DNA of 64,000 nucleotides from NCBI GenBank assembly GCA_052180195.1, contig CP197469.1, one strand, 5' to 3'. Numbering within the stretch: position 1 is the first letter of the stretch; each line of letters opens with the position of its first letter. Under the pieces are notes generated by a model. The model was not told the origin of the DNA and ran no database searches. It saw only the letters and a list, made by a program, of their open reading frames with translations. This document shows positions 16,538-24,473 of the stretch, piece after piece. Made by a program: the position numbers and the translations under genes. This DNA is from Gottfriedia sp002574545. GTDB taxonomy: Bacteria > Bacillota > Bacilli > Bacillales > Bacillaceae_G.

Positions 16538-16562
16538 TGTTGTGACTATTTAAGTTACAACA
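16538..16562. promoter_or_regulatory. Rrf2 operator site 3
   Basis: TGTTGTGAC-N7-GTTACAACA has one mismatch in nine pairs and the same core spacing as sites 1 and 2. It lies about 50 bases before the ywnB-like start, probably over its promoter. Confidence 0.6.
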
Positions 16563-16614
16563 AAGGAATCAAATTATCAAACAATTTATTAAACAATTTA
16601 GGAGGAAGAAAACG

Positions 16615-17256
16615 ATGAAAATTGGTATTATTGGAGCAACAGGAAAAGCAGGAAATTTAATTTTAGGGGAAGCATTGGAAAGAGGGCATGAAGTAACAGC
16701 GATCGTAAGAAATGCTTCTAAATTAACAAATAAAGAAGTAACCGTAATGGAAAAGGATTTATTCGACTTAAATTCAACTGACTTAAAACAATTTGATGTT
16801 GTTGTAAATGCATTTAAAGCAGCTGAGGGTCAAGAGCATCTTTATATTGAAGCTGGAAATGTTTTAATCAATGCTTTAAAAGGTGTTAAAGATACTAGAT
16901 TAATAGTAGTTGGTGGAGCAGGAAGCTTGTATGTTGATGAAGAAAAAACGACTCAATTAGTTGACACTCCTCAATTTCCAAAAGAATATTTTGCCACTGC
17001 ATCAAATATGGCAAAAGGTCTTCAAGACTTGCAAAAAGTAACTGATGTGAAGTGGACGTTTATTAGTCCGGCTGCATTTTTTGATCCAAACGGAAAGCGA
17101 ACTGGCTCATATCAAAAAGGAAAAGACAATTTTATTGTTAATAAAAAAGGGGATAGCTATGTAAGTTATGCTGACTATGCCATTGCATTGTTAGATGAGA
17201 TTGAAAATCCACAACATATTAATGAACGATTTACATTGGTTTCTGAAGCTGAATAA
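16615..17256 (+). CDS. ywnB: NAD(P)-binding oxidoreductase/epimerase-like protein, YwnB-like
   Basis: The 213-residue protein starts with the Rossmann loop GIIGATGKAGNLI (residues 3-15) and has the atypical SDR layout of the NmrA/BVR-B group, including VVGGAGSL and the late WTFISPAAFFDP. Its length equals that of B. subtilis YwnB. It sits downstream of the Rrf2 regulator with two operator-like palindromes in between and GGAGGAAG before the ATG. It may detoxify or sense a reactive compound, but no reaction is established. Confidence 0.8.
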   Translation: MKIGIIGATGKAGNLILGEALERGHEVTAIVRNASKLTNKEVTVMEKDLFDLNSTDLKQFDVVVNAFKAAEGQEHLYIEAGNVLINALKGVKDTRLIVVGGAGSLYVDEEKTTQLVDTPQFPKEYFATASNMAKGLQDLQKVTDVKWTFISPAAFFDPNGKRTGSYQKGKDNFIVNKKGDSYVSYADYAIALLDEIENPQHINERFTLVSEAE

Positions 17257-17266
17257 GAAAAATGAT

Positions 17267-17297
17267 GCGATTCTTTATGAGAATCGCTTTTCTTATT
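17267..17297 (+). terminator. Terminator of the ywnB-like gene
   Basis: GCGATTCT/AGAATCGC has a 5-base loop and is followed by TTTTCTTATTT. Confidence 0.8.
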
Positions 17298-17345
17298 TAT
17301 AGAAATAAAAATGGACTCCATAAGTATAGGTCCAACGATTATTAC

Positions 17346-17978
17346 CTAAATTTGTTTCTTTTTATAACTATAAAAATACATACTTAGAGGCCACCAAATA
17401 ACTGCAAAAATTGGATAGACAGCCCAAATTGTTTCTGGAGATGAGATGATATTTACAATAATAAAGAAAATACTGATTAATATGCTAGCTGTAAACGAAA
17501 ATGATACAAACGATTGTCTTTTCGCATGATAAATAGATAATGGCCACCAAATGATTGCAAACGCTGGATAAATGACCCAAGGATAATTTGGAGATACGAT
17601 AAAATTTATAAACGCATAGTATGCGATTGTAATGAAACTGCCAAGAAGAGCAATCGGTAATGTTCTAGCTTTTTTACCTAAATGTATAAGAATTGGCCAA
17701 CTAATAATAGGAAAGAGTGCATAGAAAAACCAAAGATAATCAGGCATGTGAATTAAGTTTTCCGTTAACAAGAAAGCAAGAAGTACGATACTACTTAAGA
17801 CTGAGAATTGCTTCATCGATCTTTTTCCAATGAAATATAAACTAATTGGCCAAAATAAAATGAGAAAACAAGGGTAAATGAACCAAATCGAGCTAGGAGT
17901 TGTAATAAAATTAACTAGCATGAAAAAGACCATCGTCATAATACAGCCTGCAGTTGCAAAACCGATATAATTTTTCAC
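17346..17978 (-). CDS. Eight-TM protein built of four 51-residue 2TM repeats
   Basis: The 210-residue membrane protein consists of four copies of one two-helix unit. The anchor tryptophans W32, W83, W134 and W185 are spaced exactly 51 residues apart, each in a phrase like P-x-x-IW-x-(I/V)YP-x-F followed by WWP(L/I)S-x-Y. The upstream HAAS-domain protein ends in one more copy of the same unit. This points to tandem intragenic duplication. The gene is last in a PadR-HAAS-2TM operon on the minus strand. The function is unknown; an envelope-stress or antimicrobial-response role would fit similar PadR operons but is only inference. Confidence 0.75.
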   Translation of the reverse strand: MKNYIGFATAGCIMTMVFFMLVNFITTPSSIWFIYPCFLILFWPISLYFIGKRSMKQFSVLSSIVLLAFLLTENLIHMPDYLWFFYALFPIISWPILIHLGKKARTLPIALLGSFITIAYYAFINFIVSPNYPWVIYPAFAIIWWPLSIYHAKRQSFVSFSFTASILISIFFIIVNIISSPETIWAVYPIFAVIWWPLSMYFYSYKKKQI

Positions 17979-17989
17979 TTTTCTTCACC

Positions 17990-18394
17990 TCACTTTTTAC
18001 GTTGCCAGTAGAAATACATTGAAAGAGGCCACCATAATAGGCCAAACGTAGGGTATACAAACCATATAGTCTCTGGAGTGTAGTAAAAATTAATAAATAA
18101 GAATAAAGCGATTAGTAAGCCACTTCCCCATATTGAATAGGATAAATTTAGTTTTGCAAAATTTGCTTTTTTGCTATCTGTTTTTTTAACACCAAGTTCT
18201 CTCTTTAATTCCTCAATGTCACCAAACTCTACAATCGCTTTGTTTACAGCATCTTCTTCTTCCTTACCATTTTCCATTAAAAACATGACTTTTTCTTCTA
18301 AGTTTTGAATAATCTCTTGTTTAACGATTTCTGATTGTTCAGTTTTAGGAACATCTTTAAATAGTTCTTCAATATGATTTCTTATTTTTTTCAT
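17990..18394 (-). CDS. HAAS-domain protein with C-terminal 2TM segment
   Basis: The 134-residue protein has an N-terminal cytoplasmic HAAS/DUF1700-like domain (residues 1-70, with EKVMFLMENGKEEEDAVNKAIVEFGDIEEL). Two membrane segments at about 85-130 end in the PETIWFVYP...LLWWPLSMYF unit that is repeated four times in the next gene. HAAS domains commonly sit beside PadR regulators and link them to membrane proteins. Its ATG overlaps the PadR stop codon by one base, so the two are translationally coupled. Confidence 0.75.
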   Translation of the reverse strand: MKKIRNHIEELFKDVPKTEQSEIVKQEIIQNLEEKVMFLMENGKEEEDAVNKAIVEFGDIEELKRELGVKKTDSKKANFAKLNLSYSIWGSGLLIALFLFINFYYTPETIWFVYPTFGLLWWPLSMYFYWQRKK

Positions 18395-18720
18395 TATTTC
18401 TCCTCCATGAATAGATTAATAATTTCTTTTACTTCTTGCCATTCTTTTACTAATTCACTTAAATATGCTTTACCTAATGAAGTGATTTTGTAATATTTTC
18501 TTTTTCCACCGTGTGTAATATCACCAAAATAAGCTTCCACTAATTCCTTTTTTTCTAAGCGCTGGAATACAGCGTATAATGTTGCTTCTTTTATTTGAAA
18601 CCGATTGTCTGTCCGTAATCCAATTTCTTGAGAAATTTCATATCCATAGCGATCTTTCTCAGAAATGAGTTTTAATATAATTGAGTCAAGATGTCCACGA
18701 ATGATGTCGCTTCTAACCAT
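18394..18720 (-). CDS. PadR-family transcriptional regulator
   Basis: The 108-residue protein has the canonical PadR start MVRSDIIRGHLDSIILKLISEKDRYGYEI, a winged helix and a short C-terminal dimerisation helix. I chose the ATG at 18720 because it matches the conserved family N terminus and follows AGGTGG; a GTG 15 bases upstream is possible. It leads an operon with a HAAS protein and a 2TM-repeat membrane protein. A long palindrome 38 bases upstream is a likely autorepression site. Confidence 0.85.
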   Translation of the reverse strand: MVRSDIIRGHLDSIILKLISEKDRYGYEISQEIGLRTDNRFQIKEATLYAVFQRLEKKELVEAYFGDITHGGKRKYYKITSLGKAYLSELVKEWQEVKEIINLFMEEK

Positions 18721-18757
18721 AATCCACCTATTCACCTTCTATAACATTATTCTATCT

Positions 18758-18789
18758 GATAGAGTAATGTTAACAATAATTACTCTATC
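18758..18789. promoter_or_regulatory. Probable PadR operator
   Basis: GATAGAGTAAT-N10-ATTACTCTATC is a perfect 11-bp inverted repeat directly upstream of the padR operon. A further AAGTAA nearby could extend it. PadR proteins usually repress their own operon from such sites. Confidence 0.6.
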
Positions 18790-18892
18790 TGTCAAAGTAA
18801 TTTTATGTGATTTTGTTTATGACTATTCGAGTGAAGTGAATAAGCCCTTCCAAAGTTTAAAAAAATTTTTTCCTCGTCCCTGCTTTACTATA

Positions 18893-18919
18893 TGTCACAT
18901 TTTTTGTATTTCATTCGTC
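18893..18919 (+). promoter_or_regulatory. Predicted ECF41 sigma-factor promoter
   Basis: TGTCACA (18893-18899), 16 bases, then CGTC (18916-18919). From memory this is the published ECF41 promoter signature TGTCACA-N16-CGTC. It lies 37 bases upstream of an oxidoreductase gene that is followed by an ECF41-type sigma factor gene, so the operon is likely autoregulated. Confidence 0.72.
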
Positions 18920-18956
18920 TTAATTAGTGAAGAAAAAGAAAGGGAGAGATCAAATT

Positions 18957-20261
18957 ATGAAATTTAATCAAATAAATGGTTATCAGAAGTGGGATGTTAC
19001 TGTATTAGGTGGTGGCATTGCTGGATTAACTGCATCAATTTACTTAGCTCAAGCAGGTAAAAAAGTACTTCTAATAGATAAGGCATCTAAATTAGGCGGA
19101 AGAGGAATCTCTAATTCAATTGGCGATGCACATTTAAATCTTGGAGCCCACGCATTATATACAAACTGTATCGAAATATTAAATGAAGTAGGTGTTACTG
19201 TTTCAGGCAGTGTTCCAAAATTGAGTGGTGCATTTATTCTTGGAAATCAATCTAATCAAATGAAAATAATCGATGCATTTAATTTATTTTTAGGTAATCA
19301 TTTAAAATGGAAAGAAAAAATGGAATTTATTCGATTTTACCGACATATTCGTAAAATGGATTTAGAGGAAATCAATCATATTAGTTTAGAAGAATATTTA
19401 AATAGAAAAATAACAAGTTATCGTGTAAAGAATTTAATTTTAACTTTTATACGTGTAGCTACTTTTACAAGTAATTCTGAATTGATCAGTGCAGGGGTGG
19501 CAATTGGTCAGCTTCGTAGTGCGAAAGTCATCTATATAAACGGAGGATGGCAATCAATTGTTAATGACCTAACTAAAAAGGCTAGTCAACTTGGTGTTAC
19601 GATTCAAAATAGTACAGTAGTTTCCAAAATTACTGGCTCTTTTCCAAATATAAATCTTATTTTGAAGAATGATACTACGATTAACACTAGCTGTTTGTTA
19701 TCGACAATTAATCCAATTGATTTAGTTAAGTTAATAGATGGGCCAATCGCAGATTCGTTTTTACAAAAATGTAATCAAATGATACCAGTAAAAGCTGCAT
19801 GTCTTGATCTTGTAATGAATGGTTTACCAAATCCCAAACTAAACTTTGCTTTAGGTGTTGATCAACCTTGGTATTTTTCAAATCATTCATCGGTAGCTAA
19901 ATTATCGAATAAAGAAGGCGAAATTGTAGTTCATCTAATGAAATATTTGAACTCGGTCAACGAAACAGATTCATCAAAAGACGAGGAAGAATTAGAAGGT
20001 GTACTTGATTTACTGCAACCAGGTTGGAGGGACTATGTCATTTCTCGACGCTATTTACCAAAGCTTATTGTTTCCAACGACATAAAAAAACCATTTCATA
20101 AATCAGACAACAATGTAACAAATAATGAATTTGGCTCAGAAGGCATTTATGTTGCAGGTGACTGGGTAGGGGAGAAAGAGCTTCTATTAAATGCATCACT
20201 AACGAGTGTTAAAAATGCTACTAAACTAATAAATGAGAAGCTAGAACTTCAACTAATCTAA
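18957..20261 (+). CDS. FAD-dependent oxidoreductase (phytoene-desaturase-like)
   Basis: The 434-residue protein starts with a dinucleotide-binding motif DVTVLGGGIAGLTASIYLAQAGKKVLLIDK and the second motif KLGGRGIS, and ends with the FAD-closing phrase GIYVAGDWVGEKELLLNASLTS. This is the FAD-dependent amine oxidase/phytoene desaturase fold. GGGAGAG precedes the ATG at 18957. It lies 20 bases upstream of an ECF41-type sigma factor gene; oxidoreductases are typical neighbours and targets of that sigma group. An ECF41-like promoter precedes it. The substrate is unknown; no carotenoid genes are nearby. Confidence 0.78.
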   Translation: MKFNQINGYQKWDVTVLGGGIAGLTASIYLAQAGKKVLLIDKASKLGGRGISNSIGDAHLNLGAHALYTNCIEILNEVGVTVSGSVPKLSGAFILGNQSNQMKIIDAFNLFLGNHLKWKEKMEFIRFYRHIRKMDLEEINHISLEEYLNRKITSYRVKNLILTFIRVATFTSNSELISAGVAIGQLRSAKVIYINGGWQSIVNDLTKKASQLGVTIQNSTVVSKITGSFPNINLILKNDTTINTSCLLSTINPIDLVKLIDGPIADSFLQKCNQMIPVKAACLDLVMNGLPNPKLNFALGVDQPWYFSNHSSVAKLSNKEGEIVVHLMKYLNSVNETDSSKDEEELEGVLDLLQPGWRDYVISRRYLPKLIVSNDIKKPFHKSDNNVTNNEFGSEGIYVAGDWVGEKELLLNASLTSVKNATKLINEKLELQLI

Positions 20262-20281
20262 AATAGAGGAGAAGATACTTT

Positions 20282-21166
20282 ATGGAAGTAGATGATCTAT
20301 ATTCTCAATATAAACCACTTTTATTTTCAATAGGGTATAGTATGCTAGGAACGGTTGAGGATTCGGAGGATTTGGTACAGGATACTTTTCTCACATTTCA
20401 AAAGATGAATCAGTCACTTACAAAAGAAGAGCCGAATAATATAAAAGCATTCTTATGTAAAATTATGACAAACCGTTGCTTGGATTTATTAAAATCCTCA
20501 AAATATAAACGCGAGGTATATATAGGACCGTGGCTTCCTGAACCGATTATTCAAAACTTACCAGAAGATTTACATGATGATCCGATTGAAAAGATGATTG
20601 TAGATGAAACGATAACTTACGCATTTTTAGTTTTACTTGAACAGTTAAATCCAACCGAAAGAGCAGTATTTGTATTGCGTGAAGCTTTTTTGTTTGACTT
20701 TCGTACTATCGCAAATATTTTAAATAAAACAGAATTGAATTGTCGTAAAATATTCAGTAGACTTCAACGCAAAGTCCAAAGCAAGGGAGTAGTTGAAAAA
20801 CGAAATCTAAACCAAGAGCTAGCCATTGCAAAACGATTTATTGAAGCTACCGAAACAGGTAATTTAGATATGCTAATATCACTTTTAACGGAAGATATCG
20901 TCCTAATTACAGACGCCGGTGGCAAAACGAAAGCTGCTCTTCGCCCAATCAATCAACAGAAAAATGTTATTGCATTCCTTTTTGGGGTAAGGAAGAAAAT
21001 TAACTCGTCATCCCAAATCGAAATAGCCTTAATTAATAATCAAATTGGTTTAATTGCTAAAAGTGAAGGCGAGGAGCCGACCATCATTTGTTTTGAAATA
21101 GAAGGAGAGTGTTATCGAAGTATTTATATGCTTCGAAATCCTGAAAAAATAAGATTTTTAGGTTGA
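20282..21166 (+). CDS. ECF41-type RNA polymerase sigma factor with SnoaL-like C-terminal domain
   Basis: The 294-residue protein has sigma region 2 (residues 5-75, DSEDLVQDTFLTFQKM), region 4 (about 125-165) and a C-terminal domain of about 110 residues typical of ECF41. The LNPTERAVFVLREAF motif is present. The conserved DGGGK of the C domain reads DAGGK (TDAGGKTKAALRPI), and the C-terminal NPDKL reads NPEKI. In this group the C domain controls activity in place of an anti-sigma factor. It is co-transcribed with the oxidoreductase upstream, whose promoter matches the ECF41 signature. Confidence 0.85.
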   Translation: MEVDDLYSQYKPLLFSIGYSMLGTVEDSEDLVQDTFLTFQKMNQSLTKEEPNNIKAFLCKIMTNRCLDLLKSSKYKREVYIGPWLPEPIIQNLPEDLHDDPIEKMIVDETITYAFLVLLEQLNPTERAVFVLREAFLFDFRTIANILNKTELNCRKIFSRLQRKVQSKGVVEKRNLNQELAIAKRFIEATETGNLDMLISLLTEDIVLITDAGGKTKAALRPINQQKNVIAFLFGVRKKINSSSQIEIALINNQIGLIAKSEGEEPTIICFEIEGECYRSIYMLRNPEKIRFLG

Positions 21167-21179
21167 TAGGAATTATTAG

Positions 21180-21216
21180 AACAGGGTGTCCCGCTATGGG
21201 ATTCCTTGTTTTTATT
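21180..21216 (+). terminator. Terminator of the ECF41 operon
   Basis: AACAGGGTGTCCC pairs imperfectly with GGGATTCCTTGTT, and TTTATT follows. Confidence 0.55.
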
Positions 21217-21347
21217 AAGTGTGAATAAGTGATTTAGCAACTCATATGGTGTGCAAAGTAGGAATAAAAGAAAATTGGTTTTTTTCAAGAAAAGCTTTAT
21301 AGTTTTAGTAGTTACTATGTTCAGATTAAAAATTATAGGAGTGTTTA

Positions 21348-22136
21348 ATGGAAACGAAAGAGTATCTAATCACGCAGCTTAATGAAATTGAAAAATGGGA
21401 AAAAGATCAAAAAAGCGTATTTTTTTGGGAGAAAATCGGTAGAATTCCATTTATGATTTTGGATAAAATTACACCTAAGTTCATTCACGATAAGATTGGT
21501 GTTATTTTAGATGAACTATCTAAGTATGTGAATGCTGGTGGTCAATATTTAGTTAGTGTTCCGACCACTCTTTCTAGGATGAGTAAGGAACTTTCTATTA
21601 AAGAATTAACCGAAGTGGAAATGGTCAATCAACTTAGTCTTGAACAAATGGATCTTGTTTCAAATAGTTTTATTGCTAGTCGTAAACAATTTGCAAAGGT
21701 TCAAGGAGCAACGACCGGTATTGGTGGAATGTTTACGATTGCGATAGATATTCCAATTTTATTAGGACTGACATTAAAGACACTTCAAGAAATAGCGATT
21801 TCTTTTGGCTATGATCCAAATGATAAAATGGAAAGAGTTTTTATTATTAAATGCTTACAATTTACTTCAGCTGATATAGTTGGTAAAAAGGCGATATTAG
21901 AAGAGTTAACAAATATTGAAGGAAAAAAAGCCTTTTCGCAAATTGAAGGTTGGAGAGAAGTATTTTATACATATCGTGACAACTTAGGATGGAAGAAATT
22001 GTTTCAAATGATTCCAATTGCAGGTCTAATATTTGGTGCATATGTAAATAAACAAGCAATTGAGGATGTTGGCGAGGCTGGTAGAATGCTTTATAAAAAA
22101 AGACGGATCATGGAAAGATTGAATGATTTAGAATAA
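21348..22136 (+). CDS. EcsC-family protein
   Basis: The 262-residue protein contains the EcsC-family core KVQGATTGIGGMFTIAIDIPILLGLTLKTLQEIAISFGYDP (about residues 115-155) and a hydrophobic region near the C terminus (MIPIAGLIFGAYVN). EcsC proteins are peripheral or integral membrane proteins named from the B. subtilis ecs locus, but this gene is not beside ecsAB. Its function is unknown. It is monocistronic and converges on a secreted-protein gene across a shared terminator. Confidence 0.78.
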   Translation: METKEYLITQLNEIEKWEKDQKSVFFWEKIGRIPFMILDKITPKFIHDKIGVILDELSKYVNAGGQYLVSVPTTLSRMSKELSIKELTEVEMVNQLSLEQMDLVSNSFIASRKQFAKVQGATTGIGGMFTIAIDIPILLGLTLKTLQEIAISFGYDPNDKMERVFIIKCLQFTSADIVGKKAILEELTNIEGKKAFSQIEGWREVFYTYRDNLGWKKLFQMIPIAGLIFGAYVNKQAIEDVGEAGRMLYKKRRIMERLNDLE

Positions 22137-22140
22137 GCAG

Positions 22141-22181
22141 AAAAAAGATGAATTTAGTTTAGCGCTAAATTCATCTTTTTT
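22141..22181. terminator. Bidirectional terminator, 17-bp stem
   Basis: AAAAAAGATGAATTTAG pairs perfectly with CTAAATTCATCTTTTTT. It serves the convergent EcsC-family and secreted-protein genes. Confidence 0.9.
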
Positions 22182-22186
22182 GTTAA

Positions 22187-22206
22187 TTAATCAAACGTTT
22201 GTTTAA
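22187..22206. repeat. Second copy of the CAAACGTTTG 20-mer
   Basis: This is the exact reverse complement of the 20-mer at 1510-1529. It overlaps the stop codon of the secreted-protein gene, so here it is not in a promoter position. Confidence 0.5.
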
Positions 22207-22859
22207 GATTTAAATTTATTTGGGAATTGCTTAATAATGCCTGAAGAAATTGTATCTGCTATAGGTAGTATATGTTGAAGTCCTGCATCAAATGCTTTTA
22301 CATTCCCGTCCCAGTCCTTTTTTATTCTAGTTACTACTTCATTTGTTACCATTTTTAAATGTGTATAAAGTAAGTCTTTTAATTCTTGATTTGTCCAATT
22401 TGGATTTGCTTTACTTAAGAATGCAGCAATATCATCAGCATTTTTAAACCAAGTGTCGTTCAAATTTTTTAAAGTTGCCATGTCACCTGATTTTGCAGCA
22501 TCAACAATTTTACCAGCGATCACTATGTGGGTGGTTAGTAATTTAGCAAGCTGGTCTCCAGCGGCAGCACCATAATAAGGTTTAATTGCATTCCCAGTAT
22601 CTTGTTGATTTTTTAAGAGTCTTGCAAGTATTACATCCTTATCTGGCATTCCAGCTACGGAACTAACAATATACTTACTAGTCCATATTAAATGATCCAT
22701 CCAAAGCTTTCTCATATCAGCTTTGAAATTGCATGCTGAGTTACTAATACATCTTCCTTGAGCCCGAGTATCTACTTGCTCGGCAGTGGATTTAATAGGG
22801 GATAAAATTAGGGCAAAACATAAAAATAGGGATGTGAATTTTAGTAATTGTTTCTTCAT
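22203..22859 (-). CDS. Secreted conserved protein of unknown function
   Basis: The 218-residue product has a clear signal peptide (KKQLLKFTSLFLCFALILSPIKSTA, likely cleaved after residue 26) and no lipobox. The mature part is mainly helical, with two nearby cysteines, C37 and C43, that could form a disulfide. It carries conserved-looking phrases such as LWMDHLIWTSKYIVSSVAG, AIKPYYGAAAGDQL and HILPIADTISSGIIKQFP. I recall similar Bacillus proteins, sometimes labelled glycosyltransferase without visible support, so I give no function. It is monocistronic. Confidence 0.7.
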   Translation of the reverse strand: MKKQLLKFTSLFLCFALILSPIKSTAEQVDTRAQGRCISNSACNFKADMRKLWMDHLIWTSKYIVSSVAGMPDKDVILARLLKNQQDTGNAIKPYYGAAAGDQLAKLLTTHIVIAGKIVDAAKSGDMATLKNLNDTWFKNADDIAAFLSKANPNWTNQELKDLLYTHLKMVTNEVVTRIKKDWDGNVKAFDAGLQHILPIADTISSGIIKQFPNKFKS

Positions 22860-23007
22860 CTAGTTGCTCCTTTGAGATGTTTTCAAAATATACCAGTATT
22901 ATTTTGGTTTTTTTTTCAAGTAATATTCGTGAAAGTGAGTATTCTAGAAAAAAAGTCTGAATTTACATGGAAACATCAAAAAAGATAAAAAGACAAGGAG
23001 CATAATG

Positions 23008-23718
23008 CTACTTGTCTTTTTTCAACTTCTGAAGCTCTTTTACTGTGACAAATTTATATCCGTCTTTCGATAATAAGTCCAATATTCCTTTAATGGTTTC
23101 TAATTCTTTGCCAGTTTTATCATACATCGGATGAATTAAAATAATTGAACCTGGTTTAATATTTTTCTTTACGTAGTTTATTTTATCTTCTGGATTTGTG
23201 TAAAAAGTATCTGGTTCCAAATTCCATGTAATCGTTTCGCGGTTATGTTTATGCATGTAATACGGTAATCCAAATAGTTTTTTACCGTATGGTGGTCGGA
23301 ATTGAATCTCTCCTTTGTAACCCGCTTTTCGAATTAGTTTGTCTGTCTTTTCTATTTCATTTTTAATAAAGGAAGGAGATTTTAGCACCATTCTGTCGTG
23401 AGAATATGTATGGTTTCCGACCTGATGCCCCGCATTTACAATTTTTTTAGCTTCCTCAGGATTTTTCTTGATATCATTACCGATTAGAAAAAATGTAGCT
23501 TTTGTATTGTATTGATCTAAAAGTGGTAGAATGTCATCAACATTTTTAGTTGGCCCGTCATCAAATGTTAAAGCAACTACTTTTTGATTAGTGTGTACTT
23601 CGTTAGTTAATCCCCCAAAAAGCTGAAAAGATCTTGCATTCATTAGCTTGAACAAACCAAATAAGATAAGAAATAAAATTAGAATACTTGCACTTATTTT
23701 CAGTAGTCTTTTTTTCAT
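23008..23718 (-). CDS. Membrane-anchored polysaccharide deacetylase (NodB domain)
   Basis: The 236-residue protein has an N-terminal membrane anchor (residues 5-25) and an extracellular NodB domain. The catalytic and metal-binding motifs are intact: TFDDGP at 51-56, HxxxH at H103/H107 (NHTYSH) and RPPYG at about 142. Such enzymes remove N-acetyl groups from cell-wall or extracellular glycans; the exact substrate (peptidoglycan GlcNAc or MurNAc) is not visible. It is monocistronic with an open region of 290 bases upstream. Confidence 0.85.
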   Translation of the reverse strand: MKKRLLKISASILILFLILFGLFKLMNARSFQLFGGLTNEVHTNQKVVALTFDDGPTKNVDDILPLLDQYNTKATFFLIGNDIKKNPEEAKKIVNAGHQVGNHTYSHDRMVLKSPSFIKNEIEKTDKLIRKAGYKGEIQFRPPYGKKLFGLPYYMHKHNRETITWNLEPDTFYTNPEDKINYVKKNIKPGSIILIHPMYDKTGKELETIKGILDLLSKDGYKFVTVKELQKLKKDK

Positions 23719-23960
23719 TAATCTACCTGTCTTTCTAGATATTGAAGTTAAACATTATTATATCATCACTAAATAAAAAAAGTATAAAAGAAGGAAATGA
23801 AAGGGAATTTAAGAAGACGTAGTATGAAAAATGTTCCATCGTCGTAACAGGAGCCGCCAAAAAGAGAACATAATGGAGTTAAGAATCAACATATTTCTTT
23901 TTCGAGAGTCATTTTGAAAAAGGTTTTAAATTCGAAATAAAACAATCTACTTGTAAATTC

Positions 23961-23982
23961 ATCAGTTTAGTATTAAACTGAT
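23961..23982. promoter_or_regulatory. MarR-type operator upstream of the mhq-like operon
   Basis: ATCAGTTTA-GTAT-TAAACTGAT is a perfect 9-bp inverted repeat 27 bases before the marR-type gene. It overlaps a plausible -10 box TAAACT (23974-23979), which lies 17 bases after TTGTAA, so the product could repress its own operon. Confidence 0.6.
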
Positions 23983-24009
23983 AACAAGATCGATCAAAGA
24001 GGTGTAAAA

Positions 24010-24453
24010 ATGTTAAGTAGTCATAATGAAGCTTCCGGAAATAAATCAAAAAATTTAGCAGTATTACTTTGGTTTCGATTAGCTCGTTTTTATCTTAAAA
24101 ATGTTAGAGAATCAAATAATCAATTGAAAAAATGGGGACTGACGACTGCACAATTTGATGTAATAGTTCATGTGGGTAGAAATAAGCGTCTTACACAGCA
24201 AGAATTAGCTGATAAATTAGTTGTTACAAAAGGCAATGTGACTCATCTATTAAAGAAAATGGAAGAGCTGCATTGGATTAAAAGAGAAGTAGAATGGAAA
24301 AACAAATATCTCTCTTTAACAGAGATTGGTCAAAAAATGTATGAAGAAATCGTTCCTACTCAAGAAGAGTTTCAACAAGCTCAATTCAGCAAATTAACCG
24401 AAGAAGAGCAATTACATTTACTGACTTTATTAAGAAAATTAAATAAAAAATAA
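24010..24453 (+). CDS. mhqR: MarR-family regulator, MhqR-like
   Basis: The 147-residue protein has the MarR winged helix (about residues 35-105; TAQFDVIVHVG...LTQQELADKLVVTKGNVTHLLKKMEELHWI) flanked by dimerisation helices. It is the first gene before a ring-cleaving dioxygenase, an MhqD-like hydrolase and a flavin reductase. In B. subtilis MhqR represses such enzymes and is released by quinones and other electrophiles. The perfect palindrome upstream is its likely site. The specific inducer is inferred only. Confidence 0.78.
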   Translation: MLSSHNEASGNKSKNLAVLLWFRLARFYLKNVRESNNQLKKWGLTTAQFDVIVHVGRNKRLTQQELADKLVVTKGNVTHLLKKMEELHWIKREVEWKNKYLSLTEIGQKMYEEIVPTQEEFQQAQFSKLTEEEQLHLLTLLRKLNKK

Positions 24454-24473
24454 AAAAAGATGGAGGTAAGTTT

